Notes: generated from the sequence alone by a model not told the origin. DNA of 64,000 nucleotides from Bacillus mycoides (GCF_018742245.1 NZ_CP036132.1:3591001-3655000), one strand, 5' to 3'; positions 19,076-30,859 are shown, numbered from the stretch's first letter. Translations and numbers: made by a program.

Positions 19076-19957
19076 CTAATACCTCGGCTTTCTCTCTCTA
19101 ATTTCTTCTACGAATTGTTTGTAATTCTTATAACGATATTCGGTAATCTTGCCTTCTTCAACCGCAGCTTTCACCGCGCATTTCGGTTCAGCAAGGTGTG
19201 TACACCCTCTAAATTTACAGTATTGGCTCGCTTCTTTCAACTCTGGAAAACAATATGTAAGATCTTCTACCTCTATATCTATGAAATCAAGCGAACTAAA
19301 ACCAGGTGTATCCGCAACAAGCCCGCTTCCAACTGTAATTAATTCCACGTGTCTTGTCGTATGCTTTCCACGTCCTAAATGTGAAGAAATATCATTAGTT
19401 TTCAATTCTAAATCTGGACGTAATACGTTTAGCATTGAAGATTTCCCAACACCAGATTGGCCTGCAACGACGGAAATACAACCTTCTAAGAATGGTTTCA
19501 GAATATCAATACTTTCCGATGTATTTATAGAAGTAAACAACACATCATAACCCATTTCACGATAATCATTTGCATAAGATTCAACAGTTTCTCTCATTTT
19601 TTCATCTACTAAATCCATCTTACTAATACAAATAATCGGTTTAATGTTATGATATTCAATCAATACTAAAAATCGATCTAACAGTCCTGGATTAAAATCT
19701 GGTTCTACTGCAGAGAAAACAAGAATAGCTTGATCAACATTAGCAATAGGAGGTCTAACAAGTTCATTTTTTCGATCAAATACTTCTAACACATAACCTT
19801 CATTCGGATTATCCGCTTGAAAAACAACTTGGTCTCCTACAAGTGGTGTAATTTTATTCTTTCTAAATACACCACGCCCGCGACATTGTGTAATCCCTTC
19901 CTCATTCTGCACATAATAAAACCCACTTAGAGCTTTTACAATTTTTCCTTCTGGCAT
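19076..19957 (-). CDS. rsgA: Small ribosomal subunit biogenesis GTPase RsgA
   Basis: RsgA is a late 30S maturation GTPase, stimulated by the ribosome and inhibited by (p)ppGpp. The 293 residues contain an N-terminal OB fold and a circularly permuted GTPase: the G4 motif SKMD comes first, then G1 GQSGVGKSS and G3 DTPGFSS. A C-terminal zinc site has CKFRGCTH and a later Cys. It lies after prkC, separated by 270 bases that hold two inverted repeats. Confidence 0.97.
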   Translation of the reverse strand: MPEGKIVKALSGFYYVQNEEGITQCRGRGVFRKNKITPLVGDQVVFQADNPNEGYVLEVFDRKNELVRPPIANVDQAILVFSAVEPDFNPGLLDRFLVLIEYHNIKPIICISKMDLVDEKMRETVESYANDYREMGYDVLFTSINTSESIDILKPFLEGCISVVAGQSGVGKSSMLNVLRPDLELKTNDISSHLGRGKHTTRHVELITVGSGLVADTPGFSSLDFIDIEVEDLTYCFPELKEASQYCKFRGCTHLAEPKCAVKAAVEEGKITEYRYKNYKQFVEEIRERKPRY

Positions 19958-20139
19958 ATAATTCTCCTTTATTTTGTATAAAATGAAACTGCAATTAAAT
20001 ATGAATAGACTAGAGTTCTTTAAACAATTATTTCAAAGCCCACCAAATATATATCCAGGTTCATATATTTAATCTACCATCAAATTTGAAATATTATTTA
20101 CAACAGTATCACTTTTACAGCTTTTTGAATCATATATTT

Positions 20140-20182
20140 TTGCCTGTTATACAGTCCACGATGTAGACAGCATAACAGGCAA
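20140..20182. repeat. Inverted repeat downstream of prkC (1)
   Basis: TTGCCTGTTAT (20140-20150) pairs perfectly with ATAACAGGCAA (20172-20182) across a 21-base loop. It lies in the prkC-rsgA gap. On the minus strand no U-run follows it, so it is not a canonical terminator. It could stabilise the 3' end or cause pausing. Confidence 0.55.
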
Positions 20183-20188
20183 GAGTAA

Positions 20189-20224
20189 TGAATTCCATCT
20201 TCTATATAAGGACGATGGAATTCA
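20189..20224. repeat. Inverted repeat downstream of prkC (2)
   Basis: TGAATTCCATC (20189-20199) pairs with GATGGAATTCA (20214-20224), an 11-bp stem with a 14-base loop, 4 bases past the prkC stop. No U-run follows on the minus strand. The rest of the gap (about 19958-20139) is AT-rich and I see no clear feature in it. Confidence 0.55.
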
Positions 20225-20227
20225 CTA

Positions 20228-22201
20228 TTATTGAGCTGGATATGGTACTTCCTTGTCCATAATTGTTACTCCATCTCGGACAATCTTATAGTGTCCCTTT
20301 GCACCTTCTTGAATTACAAATTCTAAAGAAATAATCGCTGACTCAGTAATTGTTCTCGTTTCAACTGGTTTATCCATTTTTTGCTGCATATCTTCTTTAT
20401 AAATTTCTATTGTTTGCGGCTTTTTATCACCTGTTGCAGAAGCTTCATATGGGATAGAAATGTTATCCACTTTTACCGTTTTCGTCACTTTAGGCTTCGG
20501 ACCATCAGAGATAACAATCGATACTTTATCTCCTTCTTTTAAAGGTGTCCCAGGCTTTGGTAACTGTGAAATAACAAGGCCTTTATCAACCGTATCTGAA
20601 TACTCTCTTTTTATATCAGAAACGAGCTTTCTTTCATTTAAATAACCTTTTACACTATTTTCAGTCCACCCTGAAAAATCACCTGGTCTTATTTGATAAG
20701 GTCCTTTACTTACCCAAACTTTCAGTTCTTGTTCAGCTTCTATAACCATTTGATCAGGCGTTGGTATTTGCTCTACAATTTCACCTTTCGGCTTATCATT
20801 TTCAATATAATTTATTGTAACTTGTTTATATTTTTCTTCTAACTCAGCTCTTATACTATCGAAATCTTTTCCTGTCAAATCACGCATCTTACTTTTCTTT
20901 TTCCCACCTGATTGATAGATAGTAATTTTAGAGTTTTCTTTCACTACTCTTCCTGCTATAGGATCTGTTTTTATCACTTTTCCGGCTTCAACATCATCTG
21001 TATATACAAGATTAGGTTCAGTAACTTCAAACCCTTTCTCAACTAATGTATTTACAGCTGTCGTATATTTCATTCCAGCCACATCAGGAACCTTCACATC
21101 TTTCGGAATAAAGAAGCCTGGAATAACAGTAAGTGCTAAGGTTATCCCTATTGCTAAAAGTAAAAATGTTGTAATTAAAACTTTCAGCCATTTATTACTT
21201 CGTTTTTTCTTCTTACCTGATTCAGTCTCTTCTTTTCTTACTTGTTCATCCACTTTACTTCCTTTTAATACAATCGTTTCATCACTTACATTTTGAAATA
21301 GTTGTTCTTGTTGAATAATTGGAATCGCTTTCGTCGCTTCCATATCTTCTGGTATGTAAAATGGTTGTTCATTTATTCGTTCTGGGTATAGTGCTGTTTC
21401 AATATCTCGTTTCATCGCGTTAGCAGATTGATATCGATGAAATGGATCTTTCGCAGTCGCCTTTAATATAATATTTTCAACACTTTGTGGAATATTTTCA
21501 TTCCATCTTTTTGGAGATGGCATTTCATTTTGTAAATGTTTTAACGCAATTGCAACAGCAGATTCACCAGAAAACGGTTGTCTTCCTGTTAACAATTCAA
21601 ACATAACAATCCCAAGTGAATAAATATCTGATTGTTTATTCGCTATACCGCCGCGCGCTTGTTCTGGTGATAAATAATGCACCGAACCGAGCACCGAATT
21701 TGTATGTGTAATCGTTGCTGCACTTGTAGCTGTCGCAATTCCAAAGTCTGTTACTTTTATCACTCCGTCATCTCGAATCAAAATATTATGTGGTTTAATA
21801 TCGCGATGTACAATCTCAAAATGATGGGCGTGTGCCATAGCGGACGTTAACTGCTCCATTATATCAAGAGCTTCTCCTGTCGGTAACATCCCTCGATCAA
21901 TTATGTATTGCTTCAATGTTCGTCCAGGTACATATTCCATTACAAGATAATATATACCATCCTCTTCCCCAACATCATACATATTCACAATATTTGGATG
22001 CGACAACGTTGTAACAGATTGCGCTTCTCGATGGAAACGTTTAATAAACTCTTCATTATTTGAATAGTCGAGTCTTAATATTTTTACCGCTACATCTCGG
22101 CCAAGTATATCATCATGAGCTAAATATACATTGGCCATTCCTCCACCGCCAATCATTTTCAGCAGCTTATAACGGTCATTTAAGCGTTTTCCAATCAGCA
22201 C
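20228..22201 (-). CDS. prkC: Serine/threonine protein kinase PrkC with PASTA repeats
   Basis: PrkC is a membrane kinase that senses muropeptides through extracellular PASTA domains. In bacilli it affects germination, cell wall and translation factors. The 657-residue form has a kinase domain (about 10-270, catalytic Lys40, HRD at 132-134, DFG in VTDFGIA), a Lys-rich juxtamembrane stretch, one membrane helix near 335-360 and about three PASTA domains. A C-terminal tail follows. I take the GTG at 22201, with AGGTGA at 8 bases; an earlier in-frame GTG overlaps that motif. prpC overlaps upstream sequence closely, so the phosphatase and kinase are cotranscribed. Confidence 0.96.
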   Translation of the reverse strand: MLIGKRLNDRYKLLKMIGGGGMANVYLAHDDILGRDVAVKILRLDYSNNEEFIKRFHREAQSVTTLSHPNIVNMYDVGEEDGIYYLVMEYVPGRTLKQYIIDRGMLPTGEALDIMEQLTSAMAHAHHFEIVHRDIKPHNILIRDDGVIKVTDFGIATATSAATITHTNSVLGSVHYLSPEQARGGIANKQSDIYSLGIVMFELLTGRQPFSGESAVAIALKHLQNEMPSPKRWNENIPQSVENIILKATAKDPFHRYQSANAMKRDIETALYPERINEQPFYIPEDMEATKAIPIIQQEQLFQNVSDETIVLKGSKVDEQVRKEETESGKKKKRSNKWLKVLITTFLLLAIGITLALTVIPGFFIPKDVKVPDVAGMKYTTAVNTLVEKGFEVTEPNLVYTDDVEAGKVIKTDPIAGRVVKENSKITIYQSGGKKKSKMRDLTGKDFDSIRAELEEKYKQVTINYIENDKPKGEIVEQIPTPDQMVIEAEQELKVWVSKGPYQIRPGDFSGWTENSVKGYLNERKLVSDIKREYSDTVDKGLVISQLPKPGTPLKEGDKVSIVISDGPKPKVTKTVKVDNISIPYEASATGDKKPQTIEIYKEDMQQKMDKPVETRTITESAIISLEFVIQEGAKGHYKIVRDGVTIMDKEVPYPAQ

Positions 22202-22209
22202 GTTGCACT

Positions 22210-22962
22210 TCACCTACTTTCGTTTGTCGAATCCGCATAATCAATAATAACGAGGGTGATATTATCTTCTCCACCACGATCATTTGCTAATTGAATGAGA
22301 TGCTCTCCCTTCGCCTCGAGCTGTTCATTCAATTGTAAAATTTGTTGCATATCAGCCATAGGGACTTTGTTAGACAATCCATCAGAGCAAAGAAGCAATT
22401 GATCGTCTTCTTCGAGCACCAATGTTTTAACATCTAGTCCGACTTTTTCTTCTGTTCCTAACGCTCTTAACAGAACATTCTTTTTCGGGTGATATTCTGC
22501 ATCTTCTTTTGAAATTTCACCGTGCCTAACAAGTTCATTTACAAGTGAGTGATCTTCCGTTACAAGCGATATTTCTCCCTCTGATACCATATAACAACGA
22601 CTATCTCCTATATGACCTATTGTTACAAAACTAGGTGTACAAATCGCCACGATAACCGTTGTTCCCATGCCATTACATTCTACATGCTGCTGAGAGTAAG
22701 CATATATGCGCTCATTAATAATTCCAACGTTAGTATGTAACCACTTTTCTACCTTTTTAGGCTCATTCATATTATGCGTTTGCTTCCAATAATCATGGAA
22801 TAATTGAATAGCCATCGAGCTAGCTACATCGCCAGCTCGATGACCTCCCATTCCATCTGCTACTACCGCTAAAATATTTCCATCTAAATTGCGAAAAACT
22901 CCTGCACTATCTTCATTATGTTGACGAACTTTCCCTTTATCCGATAGAAACACGGCTTTCAT
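22210..22962 (-). CDS. prpC: PP2C-type protein phosphatase PrpC
   Basis: PrpC dephosphorylates PrkC and its substrates. The 250-residue PPM enzyme carries the metal-binding motifs [29 protein letters not shown] and GGEDNITL. The frame extends 26 codons upstream into rlmN, but GAGGTGA four bases before the ATG at 22962 sets the start at [14 protein letters not shown]. It lies between rlmN and prkC. Confidence 0.96.
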   Translation of the reverse strand: MKAVFLSDKGKVRQHNEDSAGVFRNLDGNILAVVADGMGGHRAGDVASSMAIQLFHDYWKQTHNMNEPKKVEKWLHTNVGIINERIYAYSQQHVECNGMGTTVIVAICTPSFVTIGHIGDSRCYMVSEGEISLVTEDHSLVNELVRHGEISKEDAEYHPKKNVLLRALGTEEKVGLDVKTLVLEEDDQLLLCSDGLSNKVPMADMQQILQLNEQLEAKGEHLIQLANDRGGEDNITLVIIDYADSTNESR

Positions 22963-22966
22963 CTCG

Positions 22967-24055
22967 TCACCTCGTCTCTTCTTTGCGCTCCTTTGCACGC
23001 AACTGACCGCAGGCTGCATCAATATCATGACCTTGTTCACGGCGAATTGTTACATTCACTCCACGATCTTTTAGCGTCTTTTCAAATAAGAAAATTTGCT
23101 CTCGTGGCGTACGTACATAATCACGTTCTGGCACGTAGTTTACCGGAATTAAGTTTACATGACATTTTACACCTTTTAAGAGTGCAGCAAGTTCTTCAGC
23201 GTGCTCAACTTGGTCATTTTCTCCTCCAAATAAGCCATATTCAAATGTAATACGACGCCCTGTTCTATTTACATAGTATTTAACAGCTTCCATTAAATCA
23301 GGTAGCTTATAAGCACGGTTAATCGGCATTAATTTTGAACGTATCTCTGTATTTGCAGCATGCAATGAAATCGCAAAATTGATTTGCATATCTTCTTCAG
23401 CGAACTTATAAATTTTTGGAACAATTCCACTTGTTGAAACTGTCATATGTCTTGCACCAATATGAATTCCTTTTTCATGATTTACAATGCGTAAGAATGA
23501 CATTAAGTTATCATAATTATCAAACGGTTCTCCAATTCCCATAACAACAAGAGAACTTACACGTTCTTCTGTTTCATCAAGCGCACGCTGAACTTCTACT
23601 ACTTGCGCTACAATTTCTCCAGCCTCTAAGTTTCGTTTTAACCCACCAAGTGTAGATGCACAGAACGTACAGCCAATGCGGCAACCCACCTGTGTTGTTA
23701 CACAAATGGAATTTCCATACTCATGTCGCATTAGTACAGTTTCAATAGAGTACCCATCGTATAACTGGAATAGGAATTTAATCGTTCCATCCGAAGACGT
23801 TTGTTTTACTAAAGTGTTTAAAGTAGTAATATCAAAGGAATTCGACAATTTATCGCGCAATCCTTTAGCAAGGTTTGACATATCCTCATAATTTTTTACA
23901 CGTTTTTTATATAGCCAATCAAAAATTTGTCCTGCACGGAACTTAGGTTCTCCTTGTTCCTTTAACCAATCTTGCATTTCATGAAGTTGTAAAGAATAAA
24001 TTGATGGTTTCTTTGTCTCTAGATTTTTCTTTTGTTTTTTTACAGTCGTTTCCAT
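22967..24055 (-). CDS. rlmN: 23S rRNA/tRNA adenine-C2 methyltransferase RlmN
   Basis: RlmN is a radical-SAM enzyme that methylates A2503 of 23S rRNA and A37 of some tRNAs. The 362-residue protein has the cluster motif CRIGCTFC (Cys125, 129, 132), an S-adenosylmethionine GxGEP motif (GIGEP) and a C-terminal Cys in DIDAACGQL, which is part of the ping-pong mechanism. It is placed four bases after rsmB, inside the translation-factor run. Confidence 0.96.
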   Translation of the reverse strand: METTVKKQKKNLETKKPSIYSLQLHEMQDWLKEQGEPKFRAGQIFDWLYKKRVKNYEDMSNLAKGLRDKLSNSFDITTLNTLVKQTSSDGTIKFLFQLYDGYSIETVLMRHEYGNSICVTTQVGCRIGCTFCASTLGGLKRNLEAGEIVAQVVEVQRALDETEERVSSLVVMGIGEPFDNYDNLMSFLRIVNHEKGIHIGARHMTVSTSGIVPKIYKFAEEDMQINFAISLHAANTEIRSKLMPINRAYKLPDLMEAVKYYVNRTGRRITFEYGLFGGENDQVEHAEELAALLKGVKCHVNLIPVNYVPERDYVRTPREQIFLFEKTLKDRGVNVTIRREQGHDIDAACGQLRAKERKEETR

Positions 24056-24059
24056 GATG

Positions 24060-25394
24060 CTACACCTTCTTTCTTAAACAAGCAATATAAAAGCCATCTG
24101 TTGCAAAATAATGCGGTAAAATTCGTACTTGACCTTCATCAATATACGGATTTAACTTTTCTGGCATACGATCTTTTATCGTAGTATCCCATTCAAATTC
24201 AGGATGCTCTTGTAAAAATTGCTTTATTACTTGTTCATTTTCTATTTTTTCAATTGTGCACGTACTATAAACAAGGCGACCACCTTGTTTTAACAATGGT
24301 GCTATTTTTTCTAGTATCGCAAGTTGAATCGTTGATAACCTTTCACTATCGCCCTTATCTTTACCTAACTTAATATCAGGTTTACGTCTAATAACACCAA
24401 AACCAGAACATGGTGCATCTACTAATATTTTGTCAAAAGATTCATTTGTAAAATGCTCTTGAACTTTTCTAGCATCTAAAGCCATCGTTTCTACATTTTC
24501 TAAACCAAGTCTCTTCGCCTGTTGTTCAATTAAACGTACTTTATGTGCGTGTAAATCAAGCGACATTACCTTACCAGTTCCGTCCAAACGCTCTGCAATA
24601 TGAGTTGTTTTTCCGCCAGGAGCAGCACAACTATCTAGAACTGCATCTCCTTTATTCGGTTCTAAAGCACGTGCTACAAGCATTGAGCTTTCATCTTGAA
24701 TAGAAAGGAAACCTTTTTTGAACGCTTCTGTATGTGCGACATTTCCTCTTTCAATTTGAATTGCATCCTCTGACAATTCGCCACGTTTTGCTTCTATACC
24801 CTCATCAGCTAATAACGCAACCGCTTCTTCTACCGTTACTTTATCAACATTTACACGTGCTGTTGGTACAGGTGGCAACATATTTACTTCACACATTTTC
24901 TCTGCTGTCTCTAAACCATATTCGGATGCCCATTCTTGTACAAGCCACATTGGATGACTCGTTGCAATTGCAAGACGTTCTACTGGATTTTCGATTTCTT
25001 CTAACGAAGGTACACCTTCTCGCTGAATTGAACGCAATACTCCGTTCACCATACCTGAAATCCCTTTATGCCCACGACGCTTTGCAATCTCAACAGCTTC
25101 ATGAATAGCCGCTCTTTCGGGAACTCGGTCTAAATATAACATTTGATATAAAGATAGGCGAAGCAACACTCTTACCCACGCTTCAACCTTTTTTCTTAAA
25201 AATGGTTGTAAATAATAATCTAGTGTGTCACGACGTTGAATTGTTCCATATACCATTTCAGTTAATAAACCAATATCTTTTCTGTCAATTGTATTTTTTT
25301 CAATCAGATTATTTAAAAGTAAGTTGCTATATGCACCACTTTTTTCTACTTGAATTAAGCCATCCAGAGCTAACTCACGAACATTTTGTCTCAT
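24060..25394 (-). CDS. rsmB: 16S rRNA (cytosine-C5) methyltransferase RsmB
   Basis: RsmB methylates C967 of 16S rRNA. The 444-residue protein has an N-terminal NusB-like helical domain (about 1-135) and a Rossmann methyltransferase domain with [21 protein letters not shown] and STCT. The two Cys residues of the PC and TC motifs are the catalytic pair. Its ATG overlaps the fmt stop codon by four bases. Confidence 0.96.
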   Translation of the reverse strand: MRQNVRELALDGLIQVEKSGAYSNLLLNNLIEKNTIDRKDIGLLTEMVYGTIQRRDTLDYYLQPFLRKKVEAWVRVLLRLSLYQMLYLDRVPERAAIHEAVEIAKRRGHKGISGMVNGVLRSIQREGVPSLEEIENPVERLAIATSHPMWLVQEWASEYGLETAEKMCEVNMLPPVPTARVNVDKVTVEEAVALLADEGIEAKRGELSEDAIQIERGNVAHTEAFKKGFLSIQDESSMLVARALEPNKGDAVLDSCAAPGGKTTHIAERLDGTGKVMSLDLHAHKVRLIEQQAKRLGLENVETMALDARKVQEHFTNESFDKILVDAPCSGFGVIRRKPDIKLGKDKGDSERLSTIQLAILEKIAPLLKQGGRLVYSTCTIEKIENEQVIKQFLQEHPEFEWDTTIKDRMPEKLNPYIDEGQVRILPHYFATDGFYIACLRKKV

Positions 25395-26335
25395 GCATTT
25401 TCTCCTAACTTCGTACCAATTTCAGGTTTTGTTCCACGTAAAAATTGTGAACAACTCATACGCTTTTTACCAGACGGTTGCAATTCAGTGATTTTAACAC
25501 CTGTCTCATTCCCTGTTGCAACAACAAATCCATCTTCTTCAAGAGCTACTATTGTACCTGGTTCAGCTTTCTCTGTAATAGAGATCTTCTCTCCCCACCA
25601 TACTTTAATAACCTGTCCTGCCAAAGTCGTATAAGCAACTGGCCATGGATTCAATCCGCGAATGTGATTGTATACTTCTTCACCTGTTTTTGTCCAATCA
25701 ATTATCTCTTGCTCACGTTTAATATTATATGCAAACGTCACTTCAGCTTCACTTTGTTTAATTGGTTCTAGTTTACCCTGAATTAGTAAAGGAACCGTTT
25801 TAGATAAAAGGTGTGCTCCTGCTTCGCTTAACTTATCAAATAATGAACCTGTTGTTTCACGCTCTTCAATTTCTACTTCTACTTGTGTTAATATATCGCC
25901 AGCATCTAATTTTTCTACCATATACATAATTGTAATACCTGTTTTCTCTTTACCTTCCATGATCGCATAATGAATTGGTGCACCACCGCGAAGTTCTGGA
26001 AGTAATGACGCGTGGACATTAATACATCTATACTTTGGCGCTTCTAAAATTTCATTCGGTACGATTTGTCCAAATGCCGCTGTTACAATTAAGTCTGGCT
26101 CTAGTGCTAATACTTTTTCATATTCGTCTTTTTCACGAATTTTTAACGGTTGTAATACTGGAATACCATGTTTCTCCGCTTCTACTTTAACAGGAGTAGG
26201 TGTTAAAACCTTTTTTCTCCCAACTGGACGATCAGGTTGCGTTACAACACCAACTACGTCATATCCGTCCTCGATAAGACGACGAAGCACCGGCACAGAA
26301 AAGTCCGGTGTCCCCATAAATACTACTTTCATCAT
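25391..26335 (-). CDS. fmt: Methionyl-tRNA formyltransferase
   Basis: Fmt formylates initiator Met-tRNA using 10-formyltetrahydrofolate. The 314 residues contain MGTPDFSVP near the start, the signature [18 protein letters not shown] (about 109-126) and DAGDIL. The start is either of two adjacent ATGs (MMKVVF); GGAG spacing fits the first slightly better. It lies directly after def, which removes the formyl group later. Confidence 0.97.
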   Translation of the reverse strand: MMKVVFMGTPDFSVPVLRRLIEDGYDVVGVVTQPDRPVGRKKVLTPTPVKVEAEKHGIPVLQPLKIREKDEYEKVLALEPDLIVTAAFGQIVPNEILEAPKYRCINVHASLLPELRGGAPIHYAIMEGKEKTGITIMYMVEKLDAGDILTQVEVEIEERETTGSLFDKLSEAGAHLLSKTVPLLIQGKLEPIKQSEAEVTFAYNIKREQEIIDWTKTGEEVYNHIRGLNPWPVAYTTLAGQVIKVWWGEKISITEKAEPGTIVALEEDGFVVATGNETGVKITELQPSGKKRMSCSQFLRGTKPEIGTKLGENA

Positions 26336-26357
26336 TCAAAAACCGCTCCTTTTAAAC

Positions 26358-26828
26358 CTATTCTAATTCGCCTGCTTCATAATATCTTTTCACTTTAGAT
26401 GTAAATAAAACACCGTGTAAATGATCGATTTCATGCTGAATTGCACGCGCTAAGAAGTCATCCGCTTCTAATAAAAATATTTTACCGCGACGATTTTGCG
26501 CACGTACTTTAATGTAATCTGCACGCTCCACTTCACCATAAAGTCCCGGAAAGCTTAAGCAGCCTTCGGGACCTACTTGTTCACCACGTTTTTCTAAAAT
26601 AACAGGATTAATTAATTCAATTTTACCCGTATCATCACCTATATCAACAACAGCAACTTGTAAGCTTACACCTACTTGTGGCGCAGCTAGACCAACTCCG
26701 TCTGCAATTAACATTGTTTCATGCATATCTTTTAACAATTTCACTAACTTTTTATCAAAGTTAATTACTCTTTCGCATGATGTTTCTAACACTTCATTTG
26801 GATGCTTTACAATTTCTAAAACTGCCAT
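26358..26828 (-). CDS. def: Peptide deformylase (type 1)
   Basis: Def removes the formyl group from nascent chains. The 156-residue protein has the three motifs GVGLAAPQVG, EGCLSFPG and QHEIDHLHG; the Cys and two His ligands bind Fe2+ or Zn2+. Its length fits a type 1 enzyme, and it is the def gene paired with fmt. It lies 12 bases after priA. Confidence 0.97.
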   Translation of the reverse strand: MAVLEIVKHPNEVLETSCERVINFDKKLVKLLKDMHETMLIADGVGLAAPQVGVSLQVAVVDIGDDTGKIELINPVILEKRGEQVGPEGCLSFPGLYGEVERADYIKVRAQNRRGKIFLLEADDFLARAIQHEIDHLHGVLFTSKVKRYYEAGELE

Positions 26829-26839
26829 ATTTCCCTCCG

Positions 26840-29245
26840 CTACATTAACATTGTTGGATTAAAATCAATTGAGATTTGTAGCTCTTTTTGCATTTCTGCT
26901 TGATAATGTTCATTTACCATTTTGAGCACGTTCTTTAAGTTTGGTTCCCGTTTGTATTTTATCATGCATTGGTAACGATATCTATCTTTTATCCTTGGAA
27001 TTGCTGAAGCAACCGGCCCTAACACCATTGTTTGCCTTGAACAATGCGTTCGTAAATGACCGACAATTTTTTCCGTCACTTGGACTGCCTTTAATAATTC
27101 CGGATGAGATACAGTTACAAGTACAACGTAGTAATATGGCGGATATTGTCTCATTCGCCTCATTTGCATTTCGTGCTCATAAAATACATCATATTGTTGA
27201 TTCTTTGCTAATTCTACACTGTAATGTTCCGGCGTATACGTTTGAATTACAACTTCCCCTGGCAATTCATGTCTTCCTGCACGTCCACTCACTTGTGTCA
27301 ATAGCTGATACGTCTTTTCACTCGCCCGAAAATCAGGTAGATGAAGCATCGTATCCGCCGTTAAAACGCCAACAAGCGTCACCTTCGGAAAATCAAGCCC
27401 TTTTGCAATCATTTGTGTTCCAAGTAATATATCTGCTTTCTCTTCACCAAACGCCTTTAATAATTTTTCATGCATTCCTTTACGGCTTGTTGTATCCACA
27501 TCCATTCGAATGACCCGCGCCTCAGGGAATAGTTTTGTGATTTCTTCTTCAACCTTTTGCGTCCCTGTACCAAAGAAACGAATATACGTACTATTACAAG
27601 CAGGACACTCAGTTGGCATATTTTCCTCATGACTACAATAATGACATTTTAAACGATGGTTCATTTTGTGATATGTCAACGAAATATCACAATGCGGACA
27701 TTGTACGACATACCCACAATCACGGCACATCACAAACGTAGAATGACCCCTTCTATTTAAAAAGAGAACCATTTGTTCTTTCTTGTCTAATCGATCTGCT
27801 ATTTTTTCATGCAGTGCCTTTGAAAACATTGAGCGATTTCCATCACGAAGCTCTTCACGCATATCAACAATTTCTACAGTCGGCAAAGCTTGTTGGTTCA
27901 TACGTTTTCCCATTGTAAGCAACCCATAGACACCTTTTTTCGCTCTAGCAAACGATTCAAGTGTCGGCGTTGCACTTCCGAGAACGATTGGACACTTATG
28001 ATATTGTCCTCTCCACACTGCTACATCTCTCGCATGATACTTCGGGTTATCTTCTTGCTTATAACTCGATTCATGTTCCTCATCAATAATAATGATTCCT
28101 AAATTTTCAAAGGGAGCAAAAATAGCTGAACGCGCACCAACTACCACTTTCACTTCTTTTCTTAAAATTTTGCGCCATTCATCATACTTTTCTCCAACAG
28201 AAAGCGCACTGTGAAGAACTGCAACTTGCGAACCGAACCTACCTTTAAAGCGATCTACCATCTGGGGCGTTAGCGCAATTTCAGGAACAAGCACAATTGC
28301 TTCTTTTCCTTTCTCGAGCACCGCTGCTATAGATTGTAAATACACTTCAGTCTTACCACTTCCTGTAACACCATATAGTAAAAATGGATTGTAAGTTTCA
28401 TTTGTAATTGATGACAAAATCGGTGTAATTACTTGTTTTTGTTCCTCAGTAAGCGGAAATGGTTTCGTTTGTTCAAAATCATCATCGTCATACGGATTCC
28501 GGTATACTTCTACATACTTTTCTGAGATTAGACCCTTTTTAACAAGTGATTTTATTGGAGCATCTGTTATTTGTAATTCTTCTGTTAAATTTTTTAACGG
28601 TACACTTTTGTAGTTTTCTACAAAATAATAGAGTACGTCTTGTTGTTTTTTACTTTTCAGTTCAAATGCTGCTAATTCCAATTTATCTGCCGGTAACTCC
28701 GGTTGAACTACTCTTTGTTTCTTCTTCTGCACTTTATCCTTTACTTGATAAACCACTTCAGTCGTACCATTTTTAATTTCTTGTTGAATAGTGCGATATA
28801 GGTGCGGCTGCGTTTCGATAGCTTCCCAATCTATCGTTTCTTTCCCTTGAAATAAAGAAAGAATTTCTGGCGCAACTTCTTCTTGGTTACGAAGTTGCAG
28901 ACGCTTTTTATATGTTGCTTTTATCGCCGTCGGAAGCATCACCTGAAAAGCTGAAATCATATAACATAACGTTTCACTTGTAAGCCAATACCCAAGCTTT
29001 AATAATTCATCATTTAAAACCGGAGTGACATCTAATATTTCATACAACGCTTTTAACTTTTTACTTTCTAGATCAACCGAATCCTTTATGCCAATAATAA
29101 AACCTTGCAATTTCCTCGGACCGAATGGGACTACTACACGCATTCCTGTTTGCACAATATCTTCCCATTTTTTAGGGATAATATAATCAAACGGTCGATC
29201 TGTTTGACGTGCAGGTACATCAACAATTACACTTGCAAACTTCAT
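26840..29245 (-). CDS. priA: Primosomal replication restart helicase PriA
   Basis: PriA recognises stalled forks and reloads the replicative helicase. The 801 residues have an N-terminal DNA-binding region, Walker A GVTGSGKTEVY (about residue 290), a DEEH box and a zinc-binding segment with paired Cys (CRDCGYVVQCPHC, then CHYC and CPAC). The ATG overlaps the coaBC stop by four bases. It belongs to the long coaBC-priA-def-fmt-rsmB-rlmN run. Confidence 0.97.
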   Translation of the reverse strand: MKFASVIVDVPARQTDRPFDYIIPKKWEDIVQTGMRVVVPFGPRKLQGFIIGIKDSVDLESKKLKALYEILDVTPVLNDELLKLGYWLTSETLCYMISAFQVMLPTAIKATYKKRLQLRNQEEVAPEILSLFQGKETIDWEAIETQPHLYRTIQQEIKNGTTEVVYQVKDKVQKKKQRVVQPELPADKLELAAFELKSKKQQDVLYYFVENYKSVPLKNLTEELQITDAPIKSLVKKGLISEKYVEVYRNPYDDDDFEQTKPFPLTEEQKQVITPILSSITNETYNPFLLYGVTGSGKTEVYLQSIAAVLEKGKEAIVLVPEIALTPQMVDRFKGRFGSQVAVLHSALSVGEKYDEWRKILRKEVKVVVGARSAIFAPFENLGIIIIDEEHESSYKQEDNPKYHARDVAVWRGQYHKCPIVLGSATPTLESFARAKKGVYGLLTMGKRMNQQALPTVEIVDMREELRDGNRSMFSKALHEKIADRLDKKEQMVLFLNRRGHSTFVMCRDCGYVVQCPHCDISLTYHKMNHRLKCHYCSHEENMPTECPACNSTYIRFFGTGTQKVEEEITKLFPEARVIRMDVDTTSRKGMHEKLLKAFGEEKADILLGTQMIAKGLDFPKVTLVGVLTADTMLHLPDFRASEKTYQLLTQVSGRAGRHELPGEVVIQTYTPEHYSVELAKNQQYDVFYEHEMQMRRMRQYPPYYYVVLVTVSHPELLKAVQVTEKIVGHLRTHCSRQTMVLGPVASAIPRIKDRYRYQCMIKYKREPNLKNVLKMVNEHYQAEMQKELQISIDFNPTMLM

Positions 29246-30447
29246 ACACGATCATCTTCTAACATCATTTCTATTTGCTTTAATATTTCACGAGCTACTT
29301 CTTTCTTCGTTAAAAGTGGCAGCTCAATAATTTCTCCATCTTTTCTATACATTGTCACAATATTTGTATCTGTACCAAACCCAGCTCCTTGCGCTTTCAC
29401 GTCATTCGCAACAATCATATTTGCATTTTTCTCACGTAATTTTCTCGTTGCGTATTCTTCTATGTTTGTCGTTTCAGCTGCAAAACCGATAAGTAACTGT
29501 TGGTCCTTCTTCTCACCTAACGTTTTTAAAATATCCACTGTTCTTTCTAATTCAATTACAGCATCGCCATTTTTCTTTTTCATTTTATTATCATGCACAT
29601 ATTTTGGGCGGTAATCTGCAACTGCTGCTGTTTTGATGACAACATCCACATTCTGATAATGTTGAAGGACTGCCTCTAACATATCTTGTGCAGATTCTAC
29701 TTGTATTGTTGTTACATGTAATGGTGACTCTAATGCTGTCGGTCCTGACACAAGTATGACATCAGCACCTAAGCCTGCTGCAACTTCTGCGATCGCATAC
29801 CCCATCTTTCCAGAAGAAAAATTCGTCATAAAACGAACCGGATCAATCTTTTCACGTGTCGGTCCAGCTGTTATTAATATTCGCTTTCCTTGTAATGGTT
29901 TTTGTTCTGAGAAAGCCTCTTCTAGCCGTCCAATAATCGCTTCAGGTTCTTCCAGTCTTCCTTTTGCTACATAACCACATGCTAAAAAACCTTCCCCAGG
30001 CTCAATAAATGTATATCCTAATGTTTTTAACGTCATCATGTTTTTTTGAACAATTTTATTTTCATACATATGCACATTCATAGCCGGTGCAATCCACACT
30101 GGAGCTGTAGTAGCTAACAAAGTAGTTGTAATCATATCATCAGCAATACCGCCTGCTAACTTTCCAATGCAATTAGCTGTAGCCGGTGCAACAAGTACAA
30201 CATCTGCCCAATCCGCTAAATCAATATGAGCGATAACAGCCGAGTCTCTCTCATCAAACGTATCCGTATATACATCATGGCGAGAAAGTGCTTGAAATGT
30301 AAGAGGCGTAACAAACTTCATTGCCGACTCACTCATCATTACTTTTACAAGAGCGCCAGCTTGTGTTAATTTACTTGTTAACGCAGCCGCTTTAAAAACT
30401 GCAATGCCTCCTGTTACACATAGAAGTATCTTTTTCCCTTTTAGCAT
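29242..30447 (-). CDS. coaBC: Bifunctional phosphopantothenoylcysteine synthetase/decarboxylase CoaBC
   Basis: CoaBC performs two steps of coenzyme A synthesis: cysteine addition to phosphopantothenate and decarboxylation. The 401-residue fusion has the flavodoxin-like CoaC half (about 1-185) with AHIDLADWADVVLVAPATAN and the active-site Cys in LACGYVAKGRL. The CoaB half contains TAGPTREKIDPVRFMTN. It is the first gene after the rpoZ terminator, so it probably has its own promoter in the 197-base gap. Confidence 0.97.
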   Translation of the reverse strand: MLKGKKILLCVTGGIAVFKAAALTSKLTQAGALVKVMMSESAMKFVTPLTFQALSRHDVYTDTFDERDSAVIAHIDLADWADVVLVAPATANCIGKLAGGIADDMITTTLLATTAPVWIAPAMNVHMYENKIVQKNMMTLKTLGYTFIEPGEGFLACGYVAKGRLEEPEAIIGRLEEAFSEQKPLQGKRILITAGPTREKIDPVRFMTNFSSGKMGYAIAEVAAGLGADVILVSGPTALESPLHVTTIQVESAQDMLEAVLQHYQNVDVVIKTAAVADYRPKYVHDNKMKKKNGDAVIELERTVDILKTLGEKKDQQLLIGFAAETTNIEEYATRKLREKNANMIVANDVKAQGAGFGTDTNIVTMYRKDGEIIELPLLTKKEVAREILKQIEMMLEDDRV

Positions 30448-30555
30448 ATGACTCGTCCTCTTTCTTTTTCAAACTTATTCTACTGAAATAGAATTTTCAG
30501 CTCGTCAGTACCAGTATTTCGTTCCGTCTTTTTCGATTCCTTTTCATCCCTATCG

Positions 30556-30592
30556 TAAAAAAATAACAACCTACTTGTAAATAGGTTGTTAC
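30556..30592 (-). terminator. Rho-independent terminator of the remA-gmk-rpoZ unit
   Basis: TAACAACCTA and TAGGTTGTTA pair around an 8-base loop, followed on the minus strand by TTTTTTTACG. It is about 50 bases past the rpoZ stop. A second small inverted repeat (ACATAGA/TCTATGT, 30597-30621) lies between. Confidence 0.92.
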
Positions 30593-30644
30593 CGTTACAT
30601 AGAAAATTATAAAGTCTATGTTTTAATTTGTCGAAAAGAATGTC

Positions 30645-30857
30645 TTAATCGATTATTTTATCATCGCATGGTACATATTTTAATACTTCTGCATCGATTT
30701 CTTCTAATGATTTGCCTACACATTTATGAGAAACAGGCTTTTCAATAACACAATTGTCAGCAATTTGCATTTCACGTGCACGCTTTGCAGCTACTGTTAC
30801 AAGTGTATATTTAGAATCGATTTTTGTTAATAATGAGTCAATTGATGGATTTAACAT
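30645..30857 (-). CDS. rpoZ: RNA polymerase omega subunit
   Basis: The 70-residue omega subunit assists assembly of RNA polymerase through beta-prime. The sequence has the conserved helix [20 protein letters not shown] near the N-terminus. It follows gmk with a 2-base gap, the standard gmk-rpoZ pair, and precedes a strong terminator. Confidence 0.96.
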   Translation of the reverse strand: MLNPSIDSLLTKIDSKYTLVTVAAKRAREMQIADNCVIEKPVSHKCVGKSLEEIDAEVLKYVPCDDKIID

Positions 30858-30859
30858 AA

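Noticed and set aside
26941..27513. 190-codon open frame on the plus strand inside priA
   Set aside because: It lies fully antisense to priA with its conserved helicase motifs, has no ribosome binding site I can see, and has no recognisable domain.
29105..29614. 169-codon plus-strand open frame across priA start and coaBC
   Set aside because: Antisense to two well-supported genes; composition looks like a mirror of their codons, with many Ser/Phe runs.
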